Assembly: GCA_900772705.1 (NCBI GenBank) | Contig: CAAGRQ010000210.1 | Coordinates: 1-33,337 of the forward strand | Direction: 5' to 3' | Origin: Clostridia bacterium | GTDB lineage: Bacteria; Bacillota; Clostridia; Oscillospirales; Acutalibacteraceae | DNA: 33,337 nt | The notes under the pieces: model-generated | The model's input: the letters and a program-made list of their open reading frames with translations, nothing else | Database searches by the model: none | What the model was told of the DNA's origin: nothing | Position numbers and translations under genes: made by a program | Shown here: positions 21,750 through 30,533 of the stretch, one piece after another | Layout: every line of letters begins with the position of its first letter | Position numbering within the stretch: position 1 is the first letter of the stretch

Positions 21750-22523
21750 TTGAAATTTTTAGCGATAGGGGATGTCGTGTCCTCGCAGGGGTGCGATTAT
21801 TTAAGGGATAATCTGCCGAAACTCAAAAGAGAATACGGTGCGGATTTTGTTATCGTAAACGGAGAAAACAGTGCGGTGGGAAACGGCGTTACACCAAAGA
21901 GCGCACAGCATATTTTTACGAGCGGTGCAGATGTTATCACTCTGGGCAATCATTCGCTCAAGCGGCCTGAAATCGCCGATTATCTTGACGAAAACGAATT
22001 TATCATAAGACCGTATAATTACCACTCTTCGGCTCCGGGCAGGGGCACTGCGATTATCGAGAGGGGTGCGTTTAGGGCGGCTGTGATTAATTTGCAGGGC
22101 ACTGCGTTTCTTGAGCCGATAGAAAATCCGTTCATTGCTGCAGACAGAGAGATTGAGCGGCTGAATGAAGAAGGCATAAAAAATATAATCATAGATTTTC
22201 ACGCAGAAGCCACGGGCGAAAAAAAGGCTCTGGGTTTTTATCTTGACGGCAGGGTGTCTGCCGTTTTCGGAACTCATACTCACGTGCAGACTTCGGACGA
22301 GCAGATTTTGCCGCAGGGAACGGGATATATTACAGACCTCGGAATGACGGGTCCGTATTTTTCGGTACTCGGCGTTGAGCCGGAAAAGGTGATATATAAA
22401 TTGAAAACGAATTTGCCCGTCAGATTTTCAAACCCCGACGGCGAATGCACGCTTGAGGGAATATTTTTTGAGACAGATGATAAAACAGGTAAAACTGTTC
22501 ATATAGAAAGGTTTAGAAAATGA
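21750..22523 (+). CDS. ymdB: YmdB-family metallophosphoesterase
   Basis: YmdB-type enzymes are two-metal phosphodiesterases; the Bacillus protein hydrolyses cyclic nucleotides and affects biofilm and motility choices. The 257-residue protein shows GDVV (Asp8), VNGEN (Glu39, Asn40), GNH (Asn67, His68), DFHAEAT (His151) and GTHTHVQT (His176, His178). A TTG start at 21750 with GGTGAAAG just upstream is chosen. It makes the numbering of the first ligands match B. subtilis YmdB exactly, and the ATG at 21726 has no ribosome binding site. The usual NHxWD reads NHSLK here. It is the first gene of a six-gene operon and overlaps the next gene by ATGA. Confidence 0.9.
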   Translation: MKFLAIGDVVSSQGCDYLRDNLPKLKREYGADFVIVNGENSAVGNGVTPKSAQHIFTSGADVITLGNHSLKRPEIADYLDENEFIIRPYNYHSSAPGRGTAIIERGAFRAAVINLQGTAFLEPIENPFIAADREIERLNEEGIKNIIIDFHAEATGEKKALGFYLDGRVSAVFGTHTHVQTSDEQILPQGTGYITDLGMTGPYFSVLGVEPEKVIYKLKTNLPVRFSNPDGECTLEGIFFETDDKTGKTVHIERFRK

Positions 22524-24004
22524 CAAAGAAAATTTTGTCAATACTTCTTGTAGCGGTGATTGTTTTCAGCGTTCTTGTCGGTTGCGGCAAGAAAAAAGAA
22601 ACGGTCAATCCCGAGCCCGTGACTCAGCAGACGACGCAGGTCATAGCCGACACCACGAGCTTTAAGATAAGTTACACGCAGTCGGATTCGCTGAATCCTT
22701 ACGAGGCCGACACGCTTAATAATATGGTGGCTGACGATTTGGTTTACGAGCCGCTGTTTCGTTCGGACGAAAGCCTTGATGTTCAGCCCGAACTTGCAGG
22801 CTCTTATTCATATGAGGAGTCCAATGTGCTGTATGTAACGCTCGTCAGCGGACTTAAATTTTCAAACGGCGATGTACTTGACGCATCAAGTGTTGTCGAT
22901 GCGTTTAATAATGCAAAAAAATCCTCGCTTTGGGGTGCGTCTCTGTCTCCGATTACTTCAGCCGAGGCGGTGAGCGATACGGTTGTCGGCTTTAATTTAA
23001 GTTATAAAAACGAATACGCACACAGGCTTTTGACTTTCCCGATAGCAAAGACGGTTGACGGCGAAAAGTATGCGCTCGGAAGCGGAAGATATAAATTTAC
23101 AGAGGGTGACGGCAATGTTTATGCCGAACTTAACGAGAATTACAGAGAGGACTTTAATCCTCGCTTTACCCGAATTCAACTTGTAAACATTCCGGCGACC
23201 GATTCCATAAACAATGCACTGAATATAGGCAACATCAGTTATGCTTATCGTTCTCCGGGAGCAGACGATATATCGTCGCTAAAGTGCAATAAAAAGAGAG
23301 TCAGCCAAAATAATTTGGTTTATGTCGGAATGAACAGTTCCTCGTCGGTTGCTTCAAATGTAAATATAAGAAAAGCGGTGTCGCTTGCGATTGACAGAGA
23401 TACGATAGTAAAGAGTGCATATCAGGGTTGTGCAAAATCGGCCACTTCGATTTTTCATCCGTCGAGCAATATCGGCAGAGAAACAAAAATGTTCTTCTCC
23501 ACAGCCGACACGGCAGGTGCAAAACAGGCGATAGCAAAAAGCGGAATTTCATCTCCATCGCTGACTCTTTTGGTAAACAGCAATAAACTCAGAATTTCTG
23601 CGGCACAACTGATTAAGCAGCAACTTGAGGCGGTCGGCTTTAAGGTTAATGTAAAACAACTCGGTGAGAGCGAATACCTTGCGGCGTTGAAAAACGGTTC
23701 GTATGATATTTACCTCGGTGAGACTAAAATACCCGGCGATATGCGTCTGAGTTCGTTTTTTGACTCCTCGGGTGCAACCGCCTATGGAATAGACCAAAGC
23801 AGTTCGTGTGCTTCGGCTTACGGCGAGTACCTAGGCGGCGAAAGGGAAATAGGCGGCTTTACACTTGAATTTTCAAATGATATGCCGTTTGCTCCGCTCG
23901 TTTACCGTGACGGAATAATCTGTTATTCAAAGGCGATTCACGGCGATATACAGGGCTGCTACGGCGATTTCTTTACAAACATTGAGGATTGGTATTATAA
24001 CTGA
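22520..24004 (+). CDS. Oligopeptide-type ABC transporter substrate-binding lipoprotein (orphan)
   Basis: The 494-residue lipoprotein has a basic, hydrophobic leader ending in the lipobox LVGC (Cys22), so it should be anchored to the outer face of the membrane. The mature part is a family 5 solute-binding protein: YEPLFRSDESLDVQPELAGS (about 76-95), LKFSNGDVLDASSVVDAF (about 112-129) and the late block KAVSLAIDRDTIVKSA. Such proteins bind peptides or nickel for Opp/Dpp/Nik importers. No permease or ATPase gene is nearby, so it either serves a transporter encoded elsewhere or has another role. Its ATG overlaps the ymdB stop (ATGA), an unexpected pairing. Confidence 0.88.
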   Translation: MTKKILSILLVAVIVFSVLVGCGKKKETVNPEPVTQQTTQVIADTTSFKISYTQSDSLNPYEADTLNNMVADDLVYEPLFRSDESLDVQPELAGSYSYEESNVLYVTLVSGLKFSNGDVLDASSVVDAFNNAKKSSLWGASLSPITSAEAVSDTVVGFNLSYKNEYAHRLLTFPIAKTVDGEKYALGSGRYKFTEGDGNVYAELNENYREDFNPRFTRIQLVNIPATDSINNALNIGNISYAYRSPGADDISSLKCNKKRVSQNNLVYVGMNSSSSVASNVNIRKAVSLAIDRDTIVKSAYQGCAKSATSIFHPSSNIGRETKMFFSTADTAGAKQAIAKSGISSPSLTLLVNSNKLRISAAQLIKQQLEAVGFKVNVKQLGESEYLAALKNGSYDIYLGETKIPGDMRLSSFFDSSGATAYGIDQSSSCASAYGEYLGGEREIGGFTLEFSNDMPFAPLVYRDGIICYSKAIHGDIQGCYGDFFTNIEDWYYN

Positions 24005-24022
24005 TTTAATCGGAGGTATTAT

Positions 24023-24400
24023 ATGATAAAGTATGAAAATCAAAACGGATATATCGAAATAACGAATAATTATTTTGCAAAGCTTGTAGGCAATGCGGCT
24101 CAAAGTTGCTTCGGCGTAACCCGTATGGTCAGCTCAAACCCTATGCAGAGTATTAAATCCGTTATTAAAAACAAGGTTGAGCGTGCCTCTGATATGGATA
24201 ATTCAAGTCAGGGCATAACGGTAAAGAGCGTAAACGGTGCTTTGGTTATCGACCTTAACATTGCTGTCTCCTACGGTGTAAATATCAGCGCCATAGCAAA
24301 CAGTATAGTAAATAAAGTGCGCTATACCATAGAGAGCGCAACAGACCTCAAGGTGTCGGAAGTAAATGTGCATATTGAGGGAATAGACAGTATTAACTGA
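24023..24400 (+). CDS. Asp23/Gls24 family protein
   Basis: The 125-residue protein has the Asp23/Gls24 (YloU-like) alternating strand-helix pattern: GYIEITNNYFAKLVGNAAQ at the start, then GVTRMVSS, and a C-terminal VNGALVIDLNIAVSYGVNI and VSEVNVHIEGI. Family members are envelope-associated or alkaline-shock-related, and their biochemical role is not settled. CGGAGG precedes the ATG. It lies 18 bases after the lipoprotein gene and 16 bases before fakA, the conserved yloU-yloV order of Firmicutes. Confidence 0.92.
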   Translation: MIKYENQNGYIEITNNYFAKLVGNAAQSCFGVTRMVSSNPMQSIKSVIKNKVERASDMDNSSQGITVKSVNGALVIDLNIAVSYGVNISAIANSIVNKVRYTIESATDLKVSEVNVHIEGIDSIN

Positions 24401-24416
24401 TTCGGAGGATGACTTA

Positions 24417-26051
24417 ATGATTACAGGACAGATGTTTCGTGACGGAGTCATTTCCGGAGCAAACAATATTGCAAACAGCAGACAGGCGGTAGACGCACTT
24501 AATATTTTCCCTGTTCCCGACGGCGATACGGGTACAAATATGTCTATGACTATCGCTTCTGCGGCAGACGAGGTAAAGGATTTGCCCGATGATGTCGCAC
24601 TCTGCGATGTTGCAAAAAAGACGGCGGGTGCTCTGCTTCGTGGAGCCAGGGGAAATTCGGGCGTTATTTTGTCCCTTATTTTCAGAGGTTTCAGCAAAGC
24701 GTTTAAGGGTCTTGAAGAGGCAGGGGGCAAGGATGTTGCCCGAGCATTCAGAGCCGGTACGGACGCCGCATACAAGGCGGTTATGAAACCTACCGAGGGT
24801 ACTATTCTCACTGTTGTGAGATGTGCCGCAGAGGCTGCCGAAAATATGGCAGAGATAAACGACGACCCTATGGAGGTTTGCGTTGCGGCTCTCGAGGCGG
24901 CAAAGACGGCTCTTGCCTCCACGCCCGAACTTTTGCCTGTGCTCAAGCAGGCAGGCGTTGTTGACGCAGGCGGTCAGGGCTTTTTGCTCGTTTTGCAGGG
25001 TATGGAGAGCGTGTTCGGCTATAATGCCATCATTCGCCCTGTCGGCGAGGAAGCCATAGCCGATGATAAGGACTTAAAGGCTGAGGAAAATGCGGATGAA
25101 CCCACTCTTTCTTACAGCGTTAAATTTACTGTTTATAAAAATTCAAAGGCAAAGGAGAGCGACCCGATTAAACTTCGTGCATATCTCGAGGCAATTGGAG
25201 AGAATGTAACGGTGTCAGAGGACGGCGGAAAAATCGAGGCTCAACTTTGCACCGACGCTCCGGGTAATGTTATTACAAACGCTCTAAAATACGGTCAACT
25301 TTATGATATTACGCTGGAAAATCTGCGTGAGCCGATTGAGGAGCACACAGAGGAAAAGCAGGTTGCGGCGGTTGCCGAGCCGATTAATGATTACGGTTTT
25401 GTTTCTGTTTGCGCAGGTGACGGACTCACCGAACTGTTTAAGGATTTGGGCGCAGATTCCGTTGTTAGCGGCGGTCAGACAATGAATCCGTCAACAGACG
25501 ATATAGTTAACGCTGTTCTTTCCGTTCCGGCAAAGGTGGTTTATGTTTTGCCCAATAATAAGAATATTATTATGGCGGCTCAAATGGCAAAGGACGAGAT
25601 TAAGGACAGAGAGGTTGCCGTTCTTGAAACAAAGACGATTCCGCAGGGAATTTCCGCAATGCTCGCATTTGACGAAACGGTGAGCGTTGAGGAAAATGTT
25701 GAGGCAATGACGGCACAAGCCGGCTTGACAAAAACCGCAAGCGTTACTTTTGCGGCAAGAGACAGCGAGGTAGACGGCAAGCCGATTAAAAAAGGACAGA
25801 TGATGGGACTGTGTAACGGTGCTATTAAGTTCGTCGGTGAGGACAAAGAGGAAATCGCTTTTAATTCTGCCGCAGAACTTTTCAATCCCGAGGAAAACAG
25901 TCTTATTACTGTAATTTACGGCAAGGACGAAACCGAGGAAAACGCAAATAAAATAGAGCAAATGCTGATTGATAAACTCGGCGATGATGTCGAGGTTAGC
26001 GTTGTGGACGGCGGACAGCCCGTTTACTATTATATTATTTCGGTGGAATAA
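24417..26051 (+). CDS. fakA: Fatty acid kinase catalytic subunit FakA (DAK2/YloV family)
   Basis: FakA uses ATP to phosphorylate fatty acids bound to a FakB (DegV) partner, giving acyl-phosphates for phospholipid synthesis; no FakB is encoded here. The 544-residue protein has an N-terminal DhaL/DAK2 kinase domain with LNIFPVPDGDTGTNMS (28-43; Asp35, Asp37) and LLRGARGNSGVILS (about 76-89). A middle domain and a C-terminal DegV-like domain follow. A long acidic linker lies near residues 215-235. It ends directly against recG (the stop and the next ATG are adjacent), and the Asp23-FakA-RecG order is well known from Bacillus and Clostridia. Confidence 0.93.
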   Translation: MITGQMFRDGVISGANNIANSRQAVDALNIFPVPDGDTGTNMSMTIASAADEVKDLPDDVALCDVAKKTAGALLRGARGNSGVILSLIFRGFSKAFKGLEEAGGKDVARAFRAGTDAAYKAVMKPTEGTILTVVRCAAEAAENMAEINDDPMEVCVAALEAAKTALASTPELLPVLKQAGVVDAGGQGFLLVLQGMESVFGYNAIIRPVGEEAIADDKDLKAEENADEPTLSYSVKFTVYKNSKAKESDPIKLRAYLEAIGENVTVSEDGGKIEAQLCTDAPGNVITNALKYGQLYDITLENLREPIEEHTEEKQVAAVAEPINDYGFVSVCAGDGLTELFKDLGADSVVSGGQTMNPSTDDIVNAVLSVPAKVVYVLPNNKNIIMAAQMAKDEIKDREVAVLETKTIPQGISAMLAFDETVSVEENVEAMTAQAGLTKTASVTFAARDSEVDGKPIKKGQMMGLCNGAIKFVGEDKEEIAFNSAAELFNPEENSLITVIYGKDETEENANKIEQMLIDKLGDDVEVSVVDGGQPVYYYIISVE

Positions 26052-28067
26052 ATGAATTACGGTGAATATGATATTCGATATCTTAAAGGTGTAGGAGAAA
26101 AAACAGCCCGACTTTATAATAAGTTGGGCATTTTCACCGTTGAAGACCTTATTCGCCATTATCCGAGAAAATATCTCGATTGGAGCAATACCGTATCCGT
26201 TAAGGACGCACCGCCCGACACCCCTGTTTTTATTAAGGCGACCATGATTACTCCCGTTAAGGAGTCGATGATTCGCAAGGGACTGACTCTTTATAAGTGT
26301 AATTTTTCGGACGGCGAAACCGTTATAAGGGTTACGATTTTTAACAATAAATATCTTGCAAAAGCACTGAGGACTTTTGACGATTATATTTTGTACGGCA
26401 AGGTGGAAAAAACATTTACCTCCGCTTCTATGAGTTCGCCGCAGATTGAGCGTGCCGATAAGGCAGAGGTGCACCCGATTTATCCCACCACGGAGAAACT
26501 GTCGGTTAAGGCGATTTCAAATTCCGTAAGAAACGCTCTTGCCCTTGTCGGCAAAATTCCCGAAACCCTGAGCGACGATATACTTAAAGAATACGACCTC
26601 GTTTCGCTGGATTTTGCAACGAGGCAGATACATTTTCCGAGTGATGAAAAAAATATCGAACCTGCCAGACACAGGCTTATTTTCGACGAACTTTTGACTC
26701 TTCAACTCGGACTTTTGAAACTTAAAGAAAAGGATGTAAAGGGCAATTCGTGCAAGATAAAAAAAGATTTTACGAATGAATTTTATTCACTCTTGCCGTT
26801 TACTCCGACGATTGCCCAGCAAAGAGCCGTTGCCGATTGCATAGAGGATATGCAGTCGGACAGAATGATGAACAGACTTATTCAAGGCGATGTCGGTTCG
26901 GGCAAAACGGCGGTTGCCGGGGCAGTCATCTATACCGTGATTAAAAACGGAGCACAGGCGGCTTTGATGGCGCCTACCGAAATACTTGCCACCCAGCATT
27001 TTGAAAGTTTTAAGAAACTGTTTGTATCCACCGATGTTAGGGTTGCACTGCTTACGGGTTCGGTTAAGGCGAGTGAAAAAAGGGAGATAAAAAGAGCACT
27101 CTGCGACGGCGAAATTGATTTAATCGTCGGCACTCATGCTCTTATTCAAAATGATGTCGAATTTAAGAATTTAGGTCTTGTGTGCACCGATGAACAGCAC
27201 CGCTTCGGCGTTCAGCAAAGGGCAAACCTTGCCATGAAGGGCGATAATCCGCATTTGATGGTAATGTCTGCCACTCCTATTCCGAGAACGCTCGGACTGA
27301 TTATTTACGGCGATTTGGATATAAGTCTGCTCGATGAACTTCCGCCCGGACGGCAGGAGATACGCACGGATGTTGTTACTTCGGCTTATCATAAGAGAAT
27401 TTATAAATTTATTCGAGACGCAGTTGACAGAGGAGAGCAGGCGTATATAGTTTGTTCACTCGTTGACGAGGGCGAGAGCGACCTTATTTCCGCAAGGGAA
27501 TATGCCGATAATCTTGCAAAAAACGAGTTTGTCGGATACAGCGTCGGGTTGCTTCACGGAAAGATGAAACCTGCCGAAAAAGATAGGGTTATGCAGTCTT
27601 TTGCCGAGGGCGAAACGCAGATTTTGGTTTCCACTACGGTGGTTGAGGTGGGCGTTGATGTGCCTAATGCCACCGTTATGCTTATAGAAAATGCCGACCG
27701 CTTCGGTCTGTCTCAACTTCATCAGTTAAGGGGCAGAGTGGGCAGAGGAAAGAATAAGAGTTATTGCATTCTTGTTTCGGATAATAAGAGCGACTCTTCC
27801 AAAGAGCGGCTTCAGGTTATGAAACATACTTCTAACGGCTTTGATATTGCCGACTACGACCTTAAAAGCAGAGGTCCCGGCGATTTCTTCGGCAAGCGAC
27901 AGCACGGTCTGCCCGACCTTAAAATCGCAGATATGCTTGAGGACACCGAGACACTTCGGCAGTGCCGTGAGTGTGCGCTGAAAATGCTCGAGAGCGATTC
28001 GAGGCTTGACGGTTATCCCGAACTTTGTGAGAGGATAAACAATATGTTCAGAAAGACGGATTATTGA
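26052..28067 (+). CDS. recG: ATP-dependent DNA helicase RecG
   Basis: RecG reverses stalled replication forks and branch-migrates Holliday junctions. The 671-residue protein has an N-terminal wedge/OB domain (about 1-190) beginning with a helix-hairpin-like LKGVGEKTARLYNKLGI. The superfamily 2 helicase core follows: Walker A GDVGSGKT (279-286), DEQHRFG (380-386), SATPIPRTLG, and the late motif QLRGRVGRG. The length is normal for the family. Its ATG follows the fakA stop without a gap, and no separate ribosome binding site is clear beyond GTGGAA, so translation is probably coupled. Its TGA overlaps the next ATG (TGATG). Confidence 0.96.
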   Translation: MNYGEYDIRYLKGVGEKTARLYNKLGIFTVEDLIRHYPRKYLDWSNTVSVKDAPPDTPVFIKATMITPVKESMIRKGLTLYKCNFSDGETVIRVTIFNNKYLAKALRTFDDYILYGKVEKTFTSASMSSPQIERADKAEVHPIYPTTEKLSVKAISNSVRNALALVGKIPETLSDDILKEYDLVSLDFATRQIHFPSDEKNIEPARHRLIFDELLTLQLGLLKLKEKDVKGNSCKIKKDFTNEFYSLLPFTPTIAQQRAVADCIEDMQSDRMMNRLIQGDVGSGKTAVAGAVIYTVIKNGAQAALMAPTEILATQHFESFKKLFVSTDVRVALLTGSVKASEKREIKRALCDGEIDLIVGTHALIQNDVEFKNLGLVCTDEQHRFGVQQRANLAMKGDNPHLMVMSATPIPRTLGLIIYGDLDISLLDELPPGRQEIRTDVVTSAYHKRIYKFIRDAVDRGEQAYIVCSLVDEGESDLISAREYADNLAKNEFVGYSVGLLHGKMKPAEKDRVMQSFAEGETQILVSTTVVEVGVDVPNATVMLIENADRFGLSQLHQLRGRVGRGKNKSYCILVSDNKSDSSKERLQVMKHTSNGFDIADYDLKSRGPGDFFGKRQHGLPDLKIADMLEDTETLRQCRECALKMLESDSRLDGYPELCERINNMFRKTDY

Positions 28068-28738
28068 TGAAATATAAATACGAACTTCATACTCATACCA
28101 AATACGGCTCTCGTCAGTGCGGCAGAACGGAGCCAAAGGACATAGCGAGAATGTATAAGGAAAAAGGCTACTCGGGTATAGTCGTTACCGACCATTACAG
28201 TCCGCTCACCTTTGATTTGTTCCACGGGTATTTTAACCCGAAAAAATTTATTGAGTGCTATATCGGCGCATATCTCGATATGAAAAAATATGAGGACGAG
28301 CATTTTTCCGTTATGTTCGGTATGGAGATCAGGCATTACGCCACGGCTAATGATTATCTGATATACGGCGTTGATGAAAATTGGCTCAGACAGCAGGGCA
28401 ATTTGCTCCTCTTGTGGGAAAAGCAGATGAGCGAACTTATGCACAGTCGGGGTTATTTGGTTTATCAGGCGCATCCGTTTCGCCCGGGTATAACACGCTG
28501 TAATCCCGATTACATAGACGGCGTTGAGATTTATAACGGCAAAACGCCTAAAAAATCCAACGAAAAAGCGGAGCAATGGGCAAGGGAGAATAATAAACTT
28601 ATGGTCTCCGGTTCCGATTTCCATGTTCCGTCTCAGCTTGCACGAGGAGGCATAATCACAGAGAAACCGATTAAAAATAATGCCGACTTGCTCGCTACGC
28701 TTAAATCAATGGATTTTGAGATGATTAAAACATATTAA
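28067..28738 (+). CDS. PHP-domain metal-dependent phosphoesterase
   Basis: The 223-residue protein carries the PHP metal-binding set: LHTHT (His8, His10), TDH (Asp42, His43), GMEIRH (Glu87), QAHPF (His136) and SGSDFH (Asp184, His186). Stand-alone PHP proteins of this size hydrolyse phosphoesters; some act on nucleotides or histidinol phosphate, but this one has no obvious substrate. The ATG at 28067 overlaps the recG stop by one base; a TTG one codon earlier is disregarded. It is the last gene of the operon and is followed by a strong terminator. Confidence 0.88.
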   Translation: MKYKYELHTHTKYGSRQCGRTEPKDIARMYKEKGYSGIVVTDHYSPLTFDLFHGYFNPKKFIECYIGAYLDMKKYEDEHFSVMFGMEIRHYATANDYLIYGVDENWLRQQGNLLLLWEKQMSELMHSRGYLVYQAHPFRPGITRCNPDYIDGVEIYNGKTPKKSNEKAEQWARENNKLMVSGSDFHVPSQLARGGIITEKPIKNNADLLATLKSMDFEMIKTY

Positions 28739-28756
28739 TACTTTACGGATAAATTA

Positions 28757-28798
28757 AACCCCTTTTGACTTTAGATAAGCCAAAAGGGGTTGTTTTTT
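28757..28798. terminator. Terminator between convergent operons
   Basis: AACCCCTTTTG pairs with CAAAAGGGGTT around a 13-base loop, followed by GTTTTTTG. The minus-strand tail (TTTAATTT) is weaker but could also serve the GH27 gene. Confidence 0.9.
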
Positions 28799-28805
28799 GC
28801 TTTAG

Positions 28806-30533
28806 TTAAATCTCATACGAATTTAATGATATTCTGTATACCTTTACGCCGTGCGGTTTTATCGAGGCTTTAATCGTGTCTCTGTGGAAGATTTCATCTG
28901 TCCAAAGGTCGTGAACTTCTGCGCTGTTCGTACGGCTCATATTGAGGTATGCGTCCTCCTTGAGGTCGTTTAATTCGTATTCAATTTCTTTGTTCTTATT
29001 GCTCTTATTAAAGAAACATATTGCAACATCACCGCCCGAAAGTGGTCTTGCGATAATGTCAACGCTGCCCTGTCTGCCGATTTTCTTTGCCGGCTTGACG
29101 AGCGGGTCTTGGTCGATTGCGATAAGTTCTTTGTTTTTAAGAATGCTCAAAATAATCTGAGATTTTTTATCCTCATTTAAGAGAGTGCGAATATCGTTTC
29201 CGAGAACCAGCGGAGCCGCCATCATACACCAAAGGGTGAAGTGCGATTTGTTTTCCTCGGGAGTGAGTTTTCCGTTTCCTACCTCGAGCATATCGGGGTC
29301 GTTAATGTGAGACGGAGAAGCGTATTCATAAAGCGGCAGTGTGCGGTTGTAAATATGAACAATGCTCCACCATTTTGCCATAATATCGTGGGTGGTGCGC
29401 CACATATTGCCCGCCTTTGCTCCCCATTTCCACGGATGATTTGTGCCCCATTCGCAGATGGAATACGTAATCGGCTTTTCCTCCGTGTTTTCAAACATAG
29501 CCCATGATGCCGTTGCGTTTTCGAGCGCCTTGCCCATTCTTCTGTATTGAATGTAAGCGGAGTCCGCACGGGTTACAACCGGATTTTGAAGAGTAATGTT
29601 GTTTTCGCCTGCGTTCATTTTAACTGTCAACTGAACCCTTGCGTCCGGAGTAAATGCGACTGACGGCGGAAAGAATATTTCGTAAATTTTGCCGTTTACA
29701 TCAAGTTGCATGTACGGCTTTTTCTTTGACGCCATTTTTTTATAATGAACGGTAAAAACATATTCGCCGTCCTGAGCGAGATTAACCACATATGACGCTT
29801 TGCCTGCGCCGTGATTCAAAAAGGCAATGCCTTTTCCTGTGGGCAAATCCTTTACCGTGACTGTTTTTGCTCTGCCCGTGAACTTTGCCTTGTCGGGCGT
29901 TAGCCTGTATGATTCTCTTTCGCCCTTGCCGCTGATGGAAATGTACTCGATAATCGGAGTTTTTCCGCTGATTTTTTCGTTGTGGCAGTAGTCGTATTTG
30001 AAAAATTCTATGCCCCATGATGCAAAGGTTTTTGCGTCCAATTCCTCGTTGCCGAGCGATGCCGGCAAATCTTCGCAGGTGAGCGTACCGTTTGAGGAGT
30101 AAATTCCGAGTTTTAAGCCCAGGGTGTTTACATCGTTGCACAGTGCTCTGATTCCGCTCGGAAAACTTTCCATATCGCCTCTGAGCATACCGTTTTCGTC
30201 TCTCATGGAACTGTGCCAGCAGTCGTCGAGGTTGATGTATTTGTAGCCTGCCCCTGCAAGTCCCGTGTCAACCATAGCCTTAGCCGTGTCTAAAATCAAG
30301 TCCTCGTCTATATGATTGCGAAATGTGTTCCAACTTGACCAGCCCATAATCGGGAGTTTTTCGCCGCCGACATAGTCCTTGTCCTTTGACGAATCGATTG
30401 TCATTTTTGACGGCGGAAACGCTTTCATTGCACACAGCGGACAGTTTCCGTCTGCCTTTGTAGACAAAAACCAGGTGACGAACAGCACCAGCGCTATTAC
30501 AATTATCGTAATGACTAAAATGAGAAAAATCAT
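28806..30533 (-). CDS. GH27 alpha-galactosidase, membrane-anchored, with an inserted domain
   Basis: This 575-residue enzyme should remove terminal alpha-galactosyl (or related) residues. After an N-terminal membrane helix (about 2-23) and a CPLC motif (31-34), the GH27 barrel begins at PIMGWSSWNTF (61-71) and NLDDCW (101-106). The nucleophile is Asp181 in FFKYDYC; the acid/base lies in NDPDMLEVGN (411-420); CEWGTNHPWKWG (360-371) is typical of the family. Between the nucleophile and CEWG, about residues 192-335 form an inserted beta-rich segment (TVTVKDLPTGKG, YVFTVHYKK, NNITLQNPVV) that resembles a carbohydrate-binding module. No signal-peptidase site is obvious, so the enzyme is probably tethered outside. 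Its ATG overlaps the stop of the nucleotidyltransferase gene by 4 bases. Confidence 0.92.
   Translation of the reverse strand: MIFLILVITIIVIALVLFVTWFLSTKADGNCPLCAMKAFPPSKMTIDSSKDKDYVGGEKLPIMGWSSWNTFRNHIDEDLILDTAKAMVDTGLAGAGYKYINLDDCWHSSMRDENGMLRGDMESFPSGIRALCNDVNTLGLKLGIYSSNGTLTCEDLPASLGNEELDAKTFASWGIEFFKYDYCHNEKISGKTPIIEYISISGKGERESYRLTPDKAKFTGRAKTVTVKDLPTGKGIAFLNHGAGKASYVVNLAQDGEYVFTVHYKKMASKKKPYMQLDVNGKIYEIFFPPSVAFTPDARVQLTVKMNAGENNITLQNPVVTRADSAYIQYRRMGKALENATASWAMFENTEEKPITYSICEWGTNHPWKWGAKAGNMWRTTHDIMAKWWSIVHIYNRTLPLYEYASPSHINDPDMLEVGNGKLTPEENKSHFTLWCMMAAPLVLGNDIRTLLNEDKKSQIILSILKNKELIAIDQDPLVKPAKKIGRQGSVDIIARPLSGGDVAICFFNKSNKNKEIEYELNDLKEDAYLNMSRTNSAEVHDLWTDEIFHRDTIKASIKPHGVKVYRISLNSYEI

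Noticed and set aside
25491..26474. Long minus-strand open frame (327 codons) opposite fakA and recG
   Set aside because: It overlaps the junction of two confidently identified genes and has no recognisable motif.
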